From positions 310,001 to 374,000 of the forward strand of contig OENT01000018.1 of assembly GCA_900239685.1 (NCBI GenBank): a stretch of DNA of 64,000 nt, read 5' to 3'. A model generated the notes under the pieces. It was not told where the DNA came from and did no database searches. It was given only the letters and a program-made list of their open reading frames with translations. The position numbers and the translations under genes are program-made. Shown here piece by piece: positions 11,194-26,500 of the stretch (positions are counted from its first letter, which is position 1; every line of letters starts with the position of its first letter). This DNA comes from Rotaria macrura. Its lineage: Eukaryota; Rotifera; Eurotatoria; Philodinida; Philodinidae.

Positions 11194-14100
11194 ATGGCTA
11201 TGTTAGGAAAGGTGGTTATTTTTCCAACGAGCGAACAAAATTTTTTCATCAATAAATTTTCATCTAATTACTAGTTTGATGTACGTGAAGATCCTGAGCA
11301 AAAAGCAAAATGTGAAGAGACAATAGATTTATTATTAGTTGCTGGTTATTTTCGTGCGCGCATAAAAGGTTTATCTGACTTTGATAAAGTAAATTTCTTT
11401 TCTTAGGCGATATCTATTGTTCAGCAGTTTCTCATCTAATAGGTAGTCGGTGGACTAGCGTGGAGCATTCAAGCATGTAATTTTGCTGTTGATATAGATG
11501 TACTCTATCAAGAAAATGCAATTCTTGGTCAAAAAATGTACGAATAAATGTATTTTAAAACATAATCTTTTATTCATTTCATTTCATTTAATTAGAGCAT
11601 TAACAGAACGTATTGTTCTCGTGTTATCACGTATGAAATGTCCGCATGCAATCGAACCTCATCAAATTCAAGGTGGTGATTTTATACATATATTTCCTGT
11701 TGTTCAATGGCTTCTTAAAAGTGTTTTTGAACGACGTGCTGATATCGGTGATTTAAATCGTGCTTATACATTATATCAATATAATAAGCAATCTAGTGAA
11801 TTAATCGATGAAGTAAAATATGTTTGTTTTTTTGTGTTTTCACTTTGATGGTTTTCTTTTGTTTCTATAGACAGAATCAATATTGTTCAAAGAAAATATT
11901 GAAAATATACGAGTAAAGAATCATTTAGAACCAGAGAAAAAAAAATTTGAACAGTATAGAAAAGAAAAACCAAAAAAATTTAGATTCGTCATCGACCTAC
12001 ACGTCGATATCGTTGTTTGGATAGTAAAAGAAAGCGACTAAACAATGCTGATGAACGTCGTAAACGAATACATTCAACTCTTGTTGAATTCGGTCAAATA
12101 CATCAATTATTTGATCCATCGACAGGAAACGAAAAGCCACAACAAGATGTTGACGCGCTAATTCAAAACATGGTCGTTGAAAAAGTAACAGGATTTCTTA
12201 CAATAATAATCAGTTCGATGTTTTTTCTTCTTTTTAATTAAAAATTCTAGTCAAAGATTACTACAAAAATTGTTAATTCATTGGTTAATCAACAACAAGA
12301 TATATTAAGAGAAATCATTGAAGATTTTGAAGAAAAAGTATGTAATTAGAAGACCAAATACAGAGAGCGTGTTACCTGATCTAACTAACAGTCAATTTTG
12401 AATCAGTATTCAACTTATGCTTATTTTCTCGATCGATTTCTAGTATTTCAATCGATACATCTAGTATCGTTATATCAAAATCAAGTTATATTTACTCATA
12501 GCATTCATACAGTAATCGAAAAAACTACACATGACATTGTTAGTCATTGTTCTTCTAAAATAAACTTATGCAAATTTCATTTTTAAACTTTATTCGATGC
12601 CGTCACAGAGTAGTTGCTCTTGAATTTTCTTTCATCAATCGTTGCTTTTTTCATAACTCTACTTAACAATACACATGTTTATTAGATATAGAGGATATTT
12701 TGATAAAAGAACACTTTTCTTATGTCGTTATTATTACTCAAGGAGATTGTTAACTAAGATAAATGATTACTTTATAAATAGAAAATAAAATGGAGAGAGT
12801 TATGGAAATAACAGAGAATCCATCTTTGAAATAAAAGTAGTTGTTATTTTTAGATTCTTGAAAAGTTTCAACTAACAATAGAATTCAGAACAGATTTTCC
12901 TCGTACATATGTACGTACGTTCATGAAACTTTGATCTCATGAAAATATTCGTTGAATTTTATTTTTTTCACAACGAACGAAATTTGTTCGAAATTGCTCG
13001 AGCAATAAAAAGTAAAAGATGATGTGCTGTTACAAGATAGGTCAGCAGATTTTTAATTCAATATTTATTCAAAGGAAAGAGTTCGTCTAGCCGAAGCACT
13101 TTTATCAGAAGGTGGTCAACAACAATTAGCTATGCGTACATTTAAAGTACAATTAAATAAACAAAATGAAAGAATTAAAACATTAGAGAAAAATATTGAA
13201 GAGTTACAAAATAAAAAAGATGAAACAAAAAATGCCGCCTTGGAAGTAAGTTATTTCATATTGAAATAAATATTGTGTTCAATAAATTCTGTTTCGTTTC
13301 GAGATTAAAAAACGCCATGACCAAGTTAAAGACGAACTTGAACAACTTGAAATACAAACACAAAATGTTGATCCTGTGTAATCCCTGAAACTAGATTTTT
13401 GTTTCGTATTAAAATAGTTGGATATTGTTGTTATGTTTTTCAGAGCTCTGAAGCGAGTTCAAGGACTTGTTGCTGATTATGAAGCAGCAAAAAAAGAAGA
13501 AAACGAACGGCGTACAAAATATAAAAATGAAAAAACTGACCTGGACGAAGAAATTGCAAAGTTACAAGCACGTTTACAATCATCACCAGATGATGATAGT
13601 CCAGAAAATGAAAAAATGAAACAAATTCAAGAACAATTTCAAACAGTTGCAGATCGTTTACAATCACAACGACTTGTCATGGTAAATTGTGATTGTCATC
13701 ACATGCCGAGTATCTAATATCTCTATCGTGAATATCAGAGAAACTAAAAAGATACTATCTAGAAAACTTTGAAAATCATCTATATCATAAAATGAATGTG
13801 AAACATAAGGGATTCGTTCAAGGAAGGTACTATTTCTATAGGCTTTCGAAAAACAATATTTCCGATATTTAACTACGTTTTGATTTATTCCTATTTTATT
13901 CGAAGTGGTAGTTAGATAAACTGAAAAATCATAAGAAATTTAGATGTGTCTGTCTCAATGAATTTTATTGGCTAAAAATCCAACACACAGCTGAAAAATG
14001 TCGTTACTATCGAGTCCTGTTGAATTTGAAATATACTTCTAGAGTAAACTTCAAATCACAATCAGCGATGAACAAATCTTTGAACAAGAGACTTCCATTC

Positions 14101-14761
14101 AAACTTAGTTGATTTTTAGAAATATTCAAATAGAATCGAATTCGATAGAATTCATTGAAAATTTTAGGCTAAAAAAGTGCGTGAAATATCTGCAATTAGT
14201 CGACGTATTGATGATATTCCATCATCCAATGAATTAGCTCAATATCGTCAAGCCTTTTTTCAATTGTATAATCAAAGTGCAGTTTTATATCGACAAACAA
14301 AACAAAACTATACACTATACAATACGTTTACTGATATGATCGATTATATGACGAAAGAAATAGCACTGCTCGAATCAATCAATGAAGGTTATTCACAGTA
14401 AGTTGATAGTGACAAAAGTAAATATTTTCTCAGATCGATCAACGTTGTTTTAGCGCAAAAAAATCGTCGGCTGGAAAAGAAAATTTTCTTAAACAATTCG
14501 AAGGTATGGTGGAGAGTGTTAAACAAAGTCGCAATAAAATAGAATGCCGTCAGCAGGAAGAAAAGTCCAAACGTGATATATTAAATATACAATTGACACA
14601 ATTAGTAGAAAAGGCACGACAATATGCCAAAGTTCTGAAGGACTTTCAAGAGGTTAGATTTTAGCGATTTGACTCGCTCATGTCGTATACAATATATTAT
14701 TTACTTATTTTCATTATAGGCTATTCGAGAAAACGAACATCTTACATCGAAATCCAAATAG
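11194..14761 (+). CDS. CCDC93: CCDC93, CCC complex subunit
   Basis: Thirteen exons give 575 residues (human is about 631): 11194-11211, 11275-11388, 11443-11537, 11596-11812, 11871-11912, 11984-12184, 12251-12337, 13075-13245, 13304-13377, 13444-13681, 14168-14397, 14454-14652, 14720-14761. All phases agree. The N-terminal half matches CCDC93 closely: [22 protein letters not shown], then [20 protein letters not shown] and FPVVQWLLK, and a basic RPTRRYR patch. The C-terminal half is coiled coil. CCDC93 joins CCDC22 and COMMD proteins in the CCC complex, which works with WASH and retriever in endosomal recycling of membrane proteins. Exon 5 is only 42 nt. The following 71-nt intron (11913-11983) is itself open in the upstream frame but must be removed to keep frame. 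The first exon codes for only six residues and is the least certain. A likely poly(A) signal AATAAA lies at 14802. Confidence 0.92.
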
Positions 14762-17510
14762 GATCAAAGAATTTTGTGATTATTATTATTTTATTTTTCG
14801 AAATAAATCATCAATTACTATGAAGAATTTAATTTTTAGTAAAACTCCAATTTAGATAAATGTCATCCGAAAACGTATAGGAAAAAGATAGGTCATCATT
14901 TACTTCGATTGAAAAATTTACAAAGCCAACGTTTTGTTCAGGCGTCACTAGTGTCGATTTTCGTGTCTTGCAATCTGATCAGATAAATGAAAACGAATAA
15001 GATCAAAAAATTCCAACTTATTTTCATTCGTTTTTTTAAATATTTCCCTTGAAAATCAGTTCCATTGCGAACACATACGAGAATATGTATCATAGAGAGA
15101 AGGAAAACGATATGTACACATTATAACAGGATTGATTTTTCTATTGTAAATTCATCTATCAATGATGACTAACCTTCACTGCTCGCAATTGAATGGATCA
15201 AGAACAAAATGAATGATGAAAATAATGAACATTTACGACAAAAACGATTAAGTGGTACCATAGTACATATTAGATATGAATAGAAGAAAGATAAAAAAAG
15301 GATCGAATCACTTACTAGTTTGTTGAAATTCAGTCATAAATATTAATTAAACTCAGAAGAAAAGACAGATCCTATTAGATCATGATTATATACCTCAAGA
15401 TTCACTATTACCCTCCCTGCTCTTAGTTAAAATAGTAACCACAAAAATGTGAAAAATGAATGTATAATGTATGAAGTTTGTTTTTTTATTCTGTTTTGAC
15501 ATATTTGTCTTGTGCTGAAATGAATCCGTAACGTTGATTTGATTTGTCTTAGAAATAATCTAAGAGCAAGATATCGATTACTACATTTTGATTTTAGTGC
15601 CGTTTTCTTTTTAGAATCATGATAAAATTTGTTTATGAAACATTAGTTTAGTACTCGATAATTATCTGCCTACGAGCAATTAAACAATCATAAACACGAC
15701 TAGCCTATCATATATATTATGAACTACTACTATAGTTTGAAATATGCGCAACGAGATGGACACTAAGTTCAACGCACGCGATAGATAGATATTAAACTTA
15801 ATGAACTGATGGGAAAAAAATTAGTCTCATCATTTTTTCATTTGACGCAAAAACATTAGATGCGACATACACAAATTGTAACATTTTTATTTTTCGTTGT
15901 TCCCATACAATCAACTATTGTGACTCTTCAATTTTGAGTGATCTTCTAATGTTAATTGTAATGTCTGATGCTATCGAATTGTACTCAATGCACTATGATT
16001 TTGTTTCAAATTGAAAAGAAAAAAAAATAACCTAATATCATATTCAACTGCAAAAATTTTCATGCTTTATAGTAATGTATAAAAAGAATGAATGTTCACA
16101 TTTTATTTTTCAAATCATTCCTTTCTTTTGTTGTCCTTCTATTGATCGTTAAAATTGCTTCCGACAAATCCCAATCGATGATACGGTCGAGCAAATATGA
16201 ACAGTTGAATCTTCATTAATACTGTCAAAATTATCAAATTTCAATCTCTATCGTAAAATAAAGAAGTGTGAAAGCTGTTGTTCGCTCATGTTTCGTATGC
16301 ACATTGGAATACATTTTATTTCTCATACAAAAGAATTTTAATTTAAATCAATCGATATTTTTTACGTTCTTTCATTTGAAGTGCAATAAACTTGTTTCAA
16401 GTACAAACAATGCAACAATGAAAATGCGAGAAAAAAACGATTTTAACGAGTGGCTTTACAACAACAATGAGATCTTCTACTACTGAACTTTAACTTTCCT
16501 CAATAAGAAAATGGTTTTATTTCTCTTTTAAAATCCTTGGATTCACACTGATTTGTTATAGTTTTTTTCCATGAACTGAATTTTGAAACAATATTGACAC
16601 TTCTCTGACACACGTGCCAATAAAATTGTTATAAGACGAATTGAATTAATGCAGATCAACAAGAAAACGGATGAGGTACTGGGGGTACATGTATGAGAGG
16701 AACAGTAACCATTAGTTCCTGTTAGATATACTGGCAATCATAGGTAGACAGATCTTGTGTGATGCATTCGTATTGTTAGACACAAACTACACAATCGCCT
16801 AGCTTGTGCTAATTCAATGTTCAATCTAAACTATACAATAATATTTTTAATTTCAAAACTATCTACTTATGCATTTTAGTTCTCGATAAGGCATAATAAC
16901 ACTCCCACCATAACCATGGTCACACATATATAACGCCCTAACCTTGAGAGATTAGTTTTGTCGTAACATCCTGTGTCAATGAACTAATTGTAAGAAAATT
17001 CTATTGTTTACACATCGGATCAAGATAGTCATTTTTTTAGTTCAATACAAATTACAGTCAAATGAACATAAGAAAACAGTCTGTTGATCTTTTCTAAGCT
17101 TCGTTTACTCCTCGTATTCAATGTATGTTGATGCATCTTTTTCCCAACTACCTCTTTCGTTGTGTCTCTCTTGCTCCCTTTCTTTTCTTCTCACACGGTC
17201 TCGTTCAATTATTCAAATAGATAATTAATTGATTTTTCATATATACATTCACTATTGTTCCGTATTTTACATCACCTTTCATATCTTATTTTGTATTCAA
17301 TAACGATTGTGTGTAGAACTCGCGTGTTTTATACGTTCGTTGAACCCACATACACACATTTATATATATATATATATTCAATTTGTCGTAACCCTAAATA
17401 AAAAGAATAGGTAGTATATTGCTTATACTATGTTCTTTATAGACATCAAGATATATATCTCAACTGTGAATTCTCTTTTATTTTAATTAGACACGATCAC
17501 TGTTCTCTCT
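14762..17510. other. Intergenic, no gene seen
   Basis: AT-rich sequence between CCDC93 and the AKAP2/MISP-like gene. It holds a (TA)n run at about 17360-17378. An AG acceptor-like sequence (TTTTAATTAG, ending 17490) lies about 20 bp before the next start codon, so a 5' non-coding exon or trans-splice site is possible. No conserved coding sequence is seen. Confidence 0.5.
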
Positions 17511-20500
17511 ATGATGATGACAGAAAAATATTGTACATTACCATCAACACCCACATCATTTTATTACTCAACAATATATCATACACCTGTAACAAAAACT
17601 CATATACGCGAAATAAAAAATCGTCTTCATTCTCAGAAAAAAAATCTTTCAACACTATATGAACAAGATAATATGAAATTGTTAGTCGAACAACCATCAA
17701 CAATACGAACATACTCATTATATGATGTACAAGAACGTATTAGTTATTTTGAAAAGAAAAATACCGTAGATGATATTGAAAATGTTCCAAAAGATAAAAG
17801 TAAAAATGAAGTCTGTTATTTTTGTTTTCTTAATAATTTTCTCTGTCCTTTTAAGCTCTATCTAATCCGTCATTGTCGACATCGCCTGAAACATTACAAT
17901 CCGTTCTTGCTAATACATTACAACAAACACTTTTTAATCATGGATCTTACGCGAGCGCACTATCACGTACAATGATGAATTCGGCTATAAGTCATAATTG
18001 TATTAGTAAACGTCGAAGTCTATCGACTAGTCATATTATGTGTTCTAATGATCAAAAACATTTCAATCGTTATTATTCGTCGTTATCAAAACGCTTAAGA
18101 ACTTATTCACTTTCAAACCATACAACAGTAGCTGTAACAGCAACAGCTAACTTTATCGAAGAACAAAATACTGAAGGACAAGATACAAATAGTAATGATT
18201 ATGAAAATACATATTTTTATCCCGAGGAAACAACTCGATTAGATGATGCGTTGTCACTTACAACTATTACATCCAACGTACAAACTAAAATGAATACAAC
18301 ACAACATGATATTAGTATTTGTTCTGATACAACTGTTTTTCAATCAGATACAGATGAGAATTCAGATGCAATAAAACCTACTATTCAAAACCATGATATC
18401 AATATGAACAATGATATTACTCGGTAAGTTAAATAGAACAAATAAGAATATTAAATTAGTGGCTTGAACAAAAGTTCTTTTCTCCTACAGCAGATCTATT
18501 GGTGAAACAAATGATTGATAGATTTTTAACGATCGGTGTGTATATATATATATATGTTCAGCCTATGGAGTTCGGTTTGAATTATTCAGTATGACAGATT
18601 GTAACGAACCAAAAAAAAAATAACGTCTTATTTTGAGATGGGATTGAACGTTGAAAGATCGTTTGAAATGTTTTCATTAAGATTGATGTTTCTTGATCGA
18701 GAATCATTTTTCTTTCTCTTTGCCAAGCAATGTTCGTTCTATTATTCTTGGTGATTTAAAAAGAATTATGTATGCATATTATATAAACTGACTCATTTTG
18801 TAAATAGAAGTGAGCGCTGGTAGCATTCTTGGGATTCACTTTAGTAGTTATGACAGCAGAGAACAATTGAAATAAATCGGATCGAATAGTTATAGAAGAC
18901 ATTGTACATGGTGAGTGCAGACATTTTTTTCTAGTAGATCCAGCAAAGAAAAAAATATTTATAAAGAACTATTCATTTAGAAGTTAAACCTATTAGTTAT
19001 CGGACGAAAAAATAGTCTAAAAACATAGATATTATTGAATAATTTTGTGCTTAAAGATTGTATTATCTGCTGGATTCACAAGACTTGTTATCGTTTATCA
19101 TTTTGTTAGATAGAAAAAAACAATAATCCGATCAAATAAATAAAAATGTGAGTGTAAACATATTATTTTTATATTGAGTAGAAGAATTTGATTAATAAAT
19201 GATGCAGTGTTGAATAGAAAAAAACACAATTTCAAGAAACTTTTCTTCTATGTTGTTCATCGAATTGTTGAATCCTATTATGCATCTTTCCTCCCATAGT
19301 ATTCTTGATTCTATGATTCTCTGTCGTCTCATCGATGAATATCTATATACATAAATTTTGTTATAACCAAAATTTCCTGTGATAGATAATTCAAATTCAT
19401 TTTTCTTTTGATGCCTTACCTACGAACCACAAAAGTAGAGATCTACTTCAAAACATATCTCGTGCGATGTGTACATGGAGTCATATCAATAGATTTACTA
19501 GAGATTAGTTCAGGTTGAGTTCATTTCTACTTACTCATCGATCTCAATGATAATCCTTCTTACTGTATACTTAATTTAATTTATTTACTGTTCGACTATG
19601 TAAACAAAATTTATTATCGAAACAATGTTTTGATAATCTAATTAATATTAATATTTGAGTTGTTTCTTCTTATGAAATCTTCTTTTCTTATGTTGTTAGC
19701 AATGACAATATCCAAAATAATGATGAGCAGCTTATTCAAATACAGATTAGTCTAACACCAATAGATCATGATTTTACCGGTGTAGTCCATGCAACAAAAT
19801 GTCAAGTTGTTGAAGAACATGAATGCTTATCCGATTATGACAATCTTAATCATTGTTCTAAACAAGACAATGAGATAAGGTCAAATATAGACAACATCTC
19901 ATTAAACAGATCGATGACATCGTTTCTATCATATGACGATGTTCGAAGAACTTCAATCGATGAACAACGAAATCAACAATCGATACAAACAAATGAAAAC
20001 GACAATAATGATGATGTTTATAGTATTATAAATCAGCAAGCATTCGATCATTCGAAAAAAATGAACAATCACATTGAAATGACGACTCCTCGACACGAAA
20101 ATGATGACGATGATGATGATGACGATGATGATGACGGACACTATTCAGATGAATCACATTATTCCGATGAGTTAAGGTTAGTAAAATCAAAAACTTTCAA
20201 CAGACTTAACCCGTCAAGAGAAAAGTTTAAAATTTTTTTGACATTTGCGTCCTTCGGAACGTTTATTATTCTTGTTATTATTATTATTATTATTATACAT
20301 AATTGACTCATTGCAATAGACTAGGTAATCACTCTTCCTCTCTTGATATTGTTAGTAAATACTTCTAGAGTTTTCTTTTACTTTTTCTTTCATCCTCTTC
20401 TAAATCTGAAGTTTATTCAAACAAAGAACTTATATATGTATAGATTGATCTCTTATTACATCTGTGTTCAAAACGAATAAATGGCAAATAAAATCAAAAC

Positions 20501-23500
20501 TTGATTTCCTATCACGAGAAGAAGATCATATCCCATTTTCACCAACACGACTCGATATAAATCCGCTCAGTTGGATTAAAAAGACATGCCTTTACTTCTT
20601 CCTCCTACTACTTAACATTCGTTTTCATATACTTCTTATGTAAACGGCAGCACAACTTTTTTTTTCTTCGTCGTCGTTCTCTATATTGTTTTCGTACGAT
20701 GTACATATACAAAGCAACCCGTTAAAAGAGCCTCTTCGTTTTCATAATAGCTCACGGTAGTATGGTCCTAGTTGAGAATGATGCAACGAAAAGAAGAAAG
20801 AAATTACTTCTTCTTCGACATACTACTTTCAACTGTTGATTGTGATAGACACATATTTAAACGTTAAGGTCCAATCGAGTCATTTTGATTTGATATACAA
20901 ATATATATATATATATATATGTTCATATATTTGTATATATGTATATGTGTGTCTGTTTATAACACAAATATAGGAAAAAAAACAAAATGACGATCTGTAT
21001 GTAAGTGCCTATGACTCTGTTTAGCTTATTTGAAGTAATATAGATTTTACGTGAAGTAGAAATTTCACCTTTTTGTCTCGCCTTGATTTGCTTAACCTTC
21101 TAAATGTAGCTAATCATAAACGATTTAAAAACCAAAGCATTTGTGTGCATATATATATATGTATACAGTTGGACCGCAGAAAGAAAGAGAAGAAGATAAT
21201 TTGCCATTTTTTCCTTCTTTGTTGTAAATATTTCATGGACATTTTTTTTTTTGTCAAGGTTCTATTTCTCTTGTCAAATAGAAACGAGATGTAAACTGAG
21301 AAGACATATTGTGTATAAAAAAAAAAGAAGAGTCAGCTCGATTTACAATAGTGTTCTTTAAATATTCTTATAAGTGACATTTACTTTTCATAATTTTACA
21401 TATAAATCATTTTACTTGAGAGTAAAACGAAAGATTTTTTCTTTCTTTAAACAGACCGTTTCATTTTTACAGGGAAGAACTTTCTGATTTAATTTTACTT
21501 ATCAAATATACGAGTATAAAATGAAAAGACGTTTATTGATATTTATATATAAATCATGATAGATTATCCCATATTTAACGATGACATGCATATACAATTT
21601 ATGATTCTTTGGTTGTTTCTATTTTCTTGAAAAATAAATGAAGTAAACTTGGTCGACTGACTATTCGATTTATTATAAATGATTTTACGGTTTATTGCAT
21701 GCGATTGTTATGATCATTTTTCATCCAATTTTTTTTCGTTTTTGAACCTTTACTTCTTTTACGCGCATACCTACAGATTTATATGATCAATTGAGTATTG
21801 TATGGGTTCCACTTTTGTAGTTATTCGCTTTCTCTTTCTCGTTTTTTTTTTGCATTATAAATATCGAAGTATATTGAACTCCACTTGAGAGAAATGTCAA
21901 TAGCTCTTTGATATCTATTTGTTATCATGTATGAATTTTTTTCTCTGATAACTTGATTTGTTTGTATAGGTACTCGTCGGATGCAGCTCGTAACAGCTGT
22001 GCAAGTGACGACCTTAATAATACAAGTTCAACATTACGTCAAGAAGCTATATCGATAACTCGAGTACGTTGTAAACGACGCAAAACATGGATACGCTCAT
22101 CAAATTCTCCAATACGCTCATCCAATAATAATAATAATAACAGTTGTAGTACCAATCCAGCAAGCTGTCTTCAGCAACATCGTTTAAACGCAAATCTTAT
22201 CCAACCATTTTTATCAAATAATCAAGGTGAGAAAGGAAGGTCTTCGGCGGGGACAAAAGAAAAAGGCCAAATTAAAAGATAACAAAAAGAATAGCTTTTC
22301 AGTTGAACTTGTTTACATATTGAAAATGAGTACAGTGACACGGTCATCGTCCGATAACTGGACACACTTCGATCTTTCTATTCATGCACATGTATATATT
22401 CTTTCTTTCTAAGTGTGTTCGTGTATACGTGTGTGTTTGATCCAATTTTTAAGAGTATACAACACACACACGACAGGAAAAGAAAAAAAATTGAGTTCAA
22501 CGGTTACTATCGTTCTAGTTGATGGAACGGATGCTCGTCAAAATGCAAGCGTGAACTCAACGATAACAACAAACATAGCCACATCGACCGTCCTCAATCA
22601 ATCACATGCAAAAGCGTCCGCAGCAGAAATGTTATTGCACAATAACTCACTGAAGTATGTTCAAAAGTTTTCTTGTATGTACGTGTGTTGAGCTTACATT
22701 CTTCTTGACAACAGAAAAGCAGGAAAAAAAAACATAACGACAGCTATTCTTTGCCGTGTTTAAGTATTTTTGACAGGTCGTCCTTCTTTTTCTAAACATA
22801 ATGAATATGTTTACATTTTCGCATTTAGCTTCAATGATAGAGAAAACAAGAACGGTGAAACGCCCTCGTATAAATTCATACGATTAAACGATGGCTATCA
22901 TTCAATGCAGACGGATGAATCACCGATATCAAAAACAACCTGCGCTCTCATCAAAGGTATAGTAATATAAAAGAAAACGAGTCCTTCACGCTTTATAGTT
23001 ATAATTGCGACAAGGCTGTTCTTTCTTACAAGTGGGCAAAATGCAGGCAACCATAACGAAAACTTTCCTCTTATCTCTGTATCCATAATCTTTTCCTCGT
23101 TCAACCTTCTGTTGTTAATATCGAAAAAGAATGAATATGTCATGAGCAAGTAATTCATCGACTGATATTTATGTCTTCTTTTTTTGTTATTTACCGATGT
23201 TCATGTTAAACACAAAATAGATGTAATCGTGGGTGTATCTGATTTATGTTCGTTTCTATTTATAAATATAGAAATTTATATAACAAATCTCTACATACGA
23301 GTATTGATACATACGAAAAATAAACTATATAGTCAGGTCTAAGAAAGAGAAAAACTGTGCTTTTTTTTCTCTCTTTCTTCTATTTCTATTGAAAATGACT
23401 AATCATTTTCGGAGTATTGACATTTATATTTGCTAAAGACACCTGTCTATTCGCTTTGTATTTTTCTTCTTTTCCTTTATCGTCGATTTTTCTTTAGCAG

Positions 23501-26500
23501 GATACATAGTCTTAAATGAATCGATATAAATATGTACCGTGTCTCTGTCTAAATGGCAGCAACTTGTTGAGCAATCTGCCATGAATAATGTCGATTTATA
23601 CTTTTACATTCGATGGAAAAATAATGATTTTTTTTTCTTTTCTTCTTCTTCTTCTTCTTCTTCTTCGTCATCATGTTCTTCCTTTTTTCTCTTTTCAATT
23701 ATATATTCAGTGGAGTTTACCTCTAAGCCCATTTTTGTTTTGCATACACACAAACGATGATTCTCTGATTTTTTCTTTACTTTGTTTTTTCAAGATACAT
23801 TATCATCATCATCATTGTCATCTGCATCATCAGCCAAGACTAACGATTTTTATCCGTCGTCTCTAAGTCCTGTGAAACGTTTATTAAATGAAAGTATAGA
23901 TTCGAACATAGAGATCATCCAAATGGATGAACAAGAATGTACATTAGAAATTGTTGATGGTGTTCTAACTATTGTACCCAAAGATAAATCCATATCATCA
24001 TCGATAGGTAATAACGAAGACAAAACTGTAGAACAACAGCAATATATTAACTCTAGTAATATGAAAAAAATATTAACATTATTTTTTGTTTCATAAATTT
24101 TTAATTATTGACATAATTTGTTCTTTTTTTTTTTTTGGAAAACTTTAGTCGATTCTTCGAAACACCAAAAACAGCGCTCATCATCAATTGCATCAACAGT
24201 TTCAACGCCATCATTATCTGAACATGAACAAGAACGTGATGAATTATCATCGGGATCATCATCTCGTCTATCATCATCAAAACCGTTTGTAATTACACAT
24301 GATGTTCCATTAATTAAAACTACATCACCTATACAAGAAACTGAACAATCCGTTGACGTTCTCGATTTATTTTCCGCTCCACTCAATCAAAAGAATAAGA
24401 GTCAAAGAACTCTACTTGACGATTCCTTATCATCAGTTTCGTCTGGTAGTGATCGTCCAACTCAAATCAAAAAACAACAATCAAATATTCCACGTTCATC
24501 CTCGCCAATTAATAAAAAATCCACATTGTCATCAATCAAAAGTAAAATAATAACATATGAAAAAGAAAAACGAATTTCATTTTACAAGTATCTGTGAATC
24601 GATAACCTATAAACTCTTTTTGGTCCAGTGCATATTTGATAAGGTCAATTAGTTCTGCCGACTGAACCATCGGTCATATCTTTCATAAAACGATTTAGAG
24701 TGAGAAAGTAACGAATATAAGTCTCAATTGATTGAAAACAGGTGAAAGGAATCGTGTAACAGAACAAATCAAAAGTGAATCTAGACGTATATAAATATAT
24801 GCATATCGATTTTGAATGATAGTTTCGACAGCTTATATTTCATATCGTATATGCATCGTTCGTAGCACATTTCATTTGTTTTAATAAATTGAAAGTAGGA
24901 TTTTGTCTTCTTCGAAAGCTTGAGAATTCGTTCCTATGATGAGTGTTCAATGTTTAGAATCGATTGATAGTGGCTTTATTGCAGTCGTTCTAATGATGAG
25001 TTACGAAGTTTTTGTGTTTGATAGTAATTACTCTAGTTCGAAATGTTGATCCAACTCAACATAAAAAAAAAAGGATTCAACACTCTAATTGTCGTTTTTT
25101 CGATGTTTTATTTGTCCATCGACTATAATCTCAACTGTAGGTTGACATTGTTCTTCCGGAGGGTATAAACACATAAAGAGAGAAAAGAACAAGAGAGAGG
25201 AGGCGGAGGTTTGATTGAAAGTGGCGCAATGTTTCTTATGCTTACCGAATGCGGAGGTTTACCTATTCTCTTTTTGCTCTTTTGTTTATTGAACAATTGT
25301 TGCTATTTTAATCTCTGATTCTCGTATGCAAATGGGGATCGAGAATGTAACAGGTCATTCGTTATTCTTATTCCTGACCTGACTAGTGGACAAGTTGATA
25401 TGTGTTCGCTTAATTGCGTGTCATCTTTAAACACGCACGAAGCTCATTTTCTTTTTGCTTTTGTGAATCTGAAGACAATGGAGAGTACAACAAAAAGAAA
25501 CGAAGGAACGCACGTCATTTAGTTGACCACTATAATAGACGATAGGAGAAGGAGAAAAAAAAAGAAATCCTGTCGACAACGAGTGGAAAATGAAGATTCC
25601 TTTTTTTTGGCTTCCATGTCATTTTCTTCTTTTTCTCTGACCTAGGTCTCTCTCTCTCATTCTCGTTCTCACTCTTTTCCCCTCATTAATATTCACGTCA
25701 ACAAATGTCTTCCTGTTCTATTTAGACACTTCGCCAAGATCCGTAGAAAATCAAACACGTTCAAATAAAAATTCAGTTCTTAATCAATTGCTTCAGACTG
25801 TGAAGAAAGCTGCACCGAATAACGAAACCGATTTTGAAAAATCGATAACTACTAATTCTCCAACAGGTGAAAAGTCTGTCAAGAAAACTTCAACGAACGA
25901 CGAAACAAATATTGAAAATTCGAAATCAAATTATCCAATAATCAAAGGTGAATCAGCACCAACTCCGAAACCAATCAATAAAGCTCGTATAAACGAGTTC
26001 GCGTCTCTTTTATCATCATCCGTTCATCTGTCTCAACCAGCACCATCACCATCACCCATCAGTAAAAAGTCAACTGTATCAACAACAAAAACAATTACAT
26101 CGCCGGCACGTTCTGAAGATCAAAGTTTCTCATCAGTCCCATCGTTAAGTAGTGATCGTGAAGAACGTGAATCTTATCATACAGTTAAATCAAATAATTC
26201 CGAGCAAGAACAAATTAAAAAACACATTGATGCACGTTACAACGACAAATTAGATGATCGTGGTTCAATTAAAATAAAAACAGCTAATATAAAAGCATTA
26301 TTTGAACAAAAAATTTCAGATACAAACAAAGCATTATCTCAATCAAGTGATCATTTATTGCATTTAACTGAAAGTAAGCAACAACATAAAAAGGTGCCTG
26401 TCAGTTATGGTAGTTTAAAACGAAATCTAACAAATCATCAACAACCCGTATCGAACAATACTAGACCGAAATCATATTACGATTCGTCGACAATGAATAA

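Noticed and set aside
18480..18517. Alternative short last exon (after CTACAG) ending the scaffold gene at 18517
   Set aside because: Phase-compatible, but the acceptor at 19699 is also in phase and opens a long exon chain of consistent composition. Kept only as a possible alternative ending.
24105..24386. 93-codon frame antisense to exon 8 of the scaffold gene
   Set aside because: Antisense shadow of Ser/Asp-rich coding sequence; the plus-strand exon fits the splice chain.
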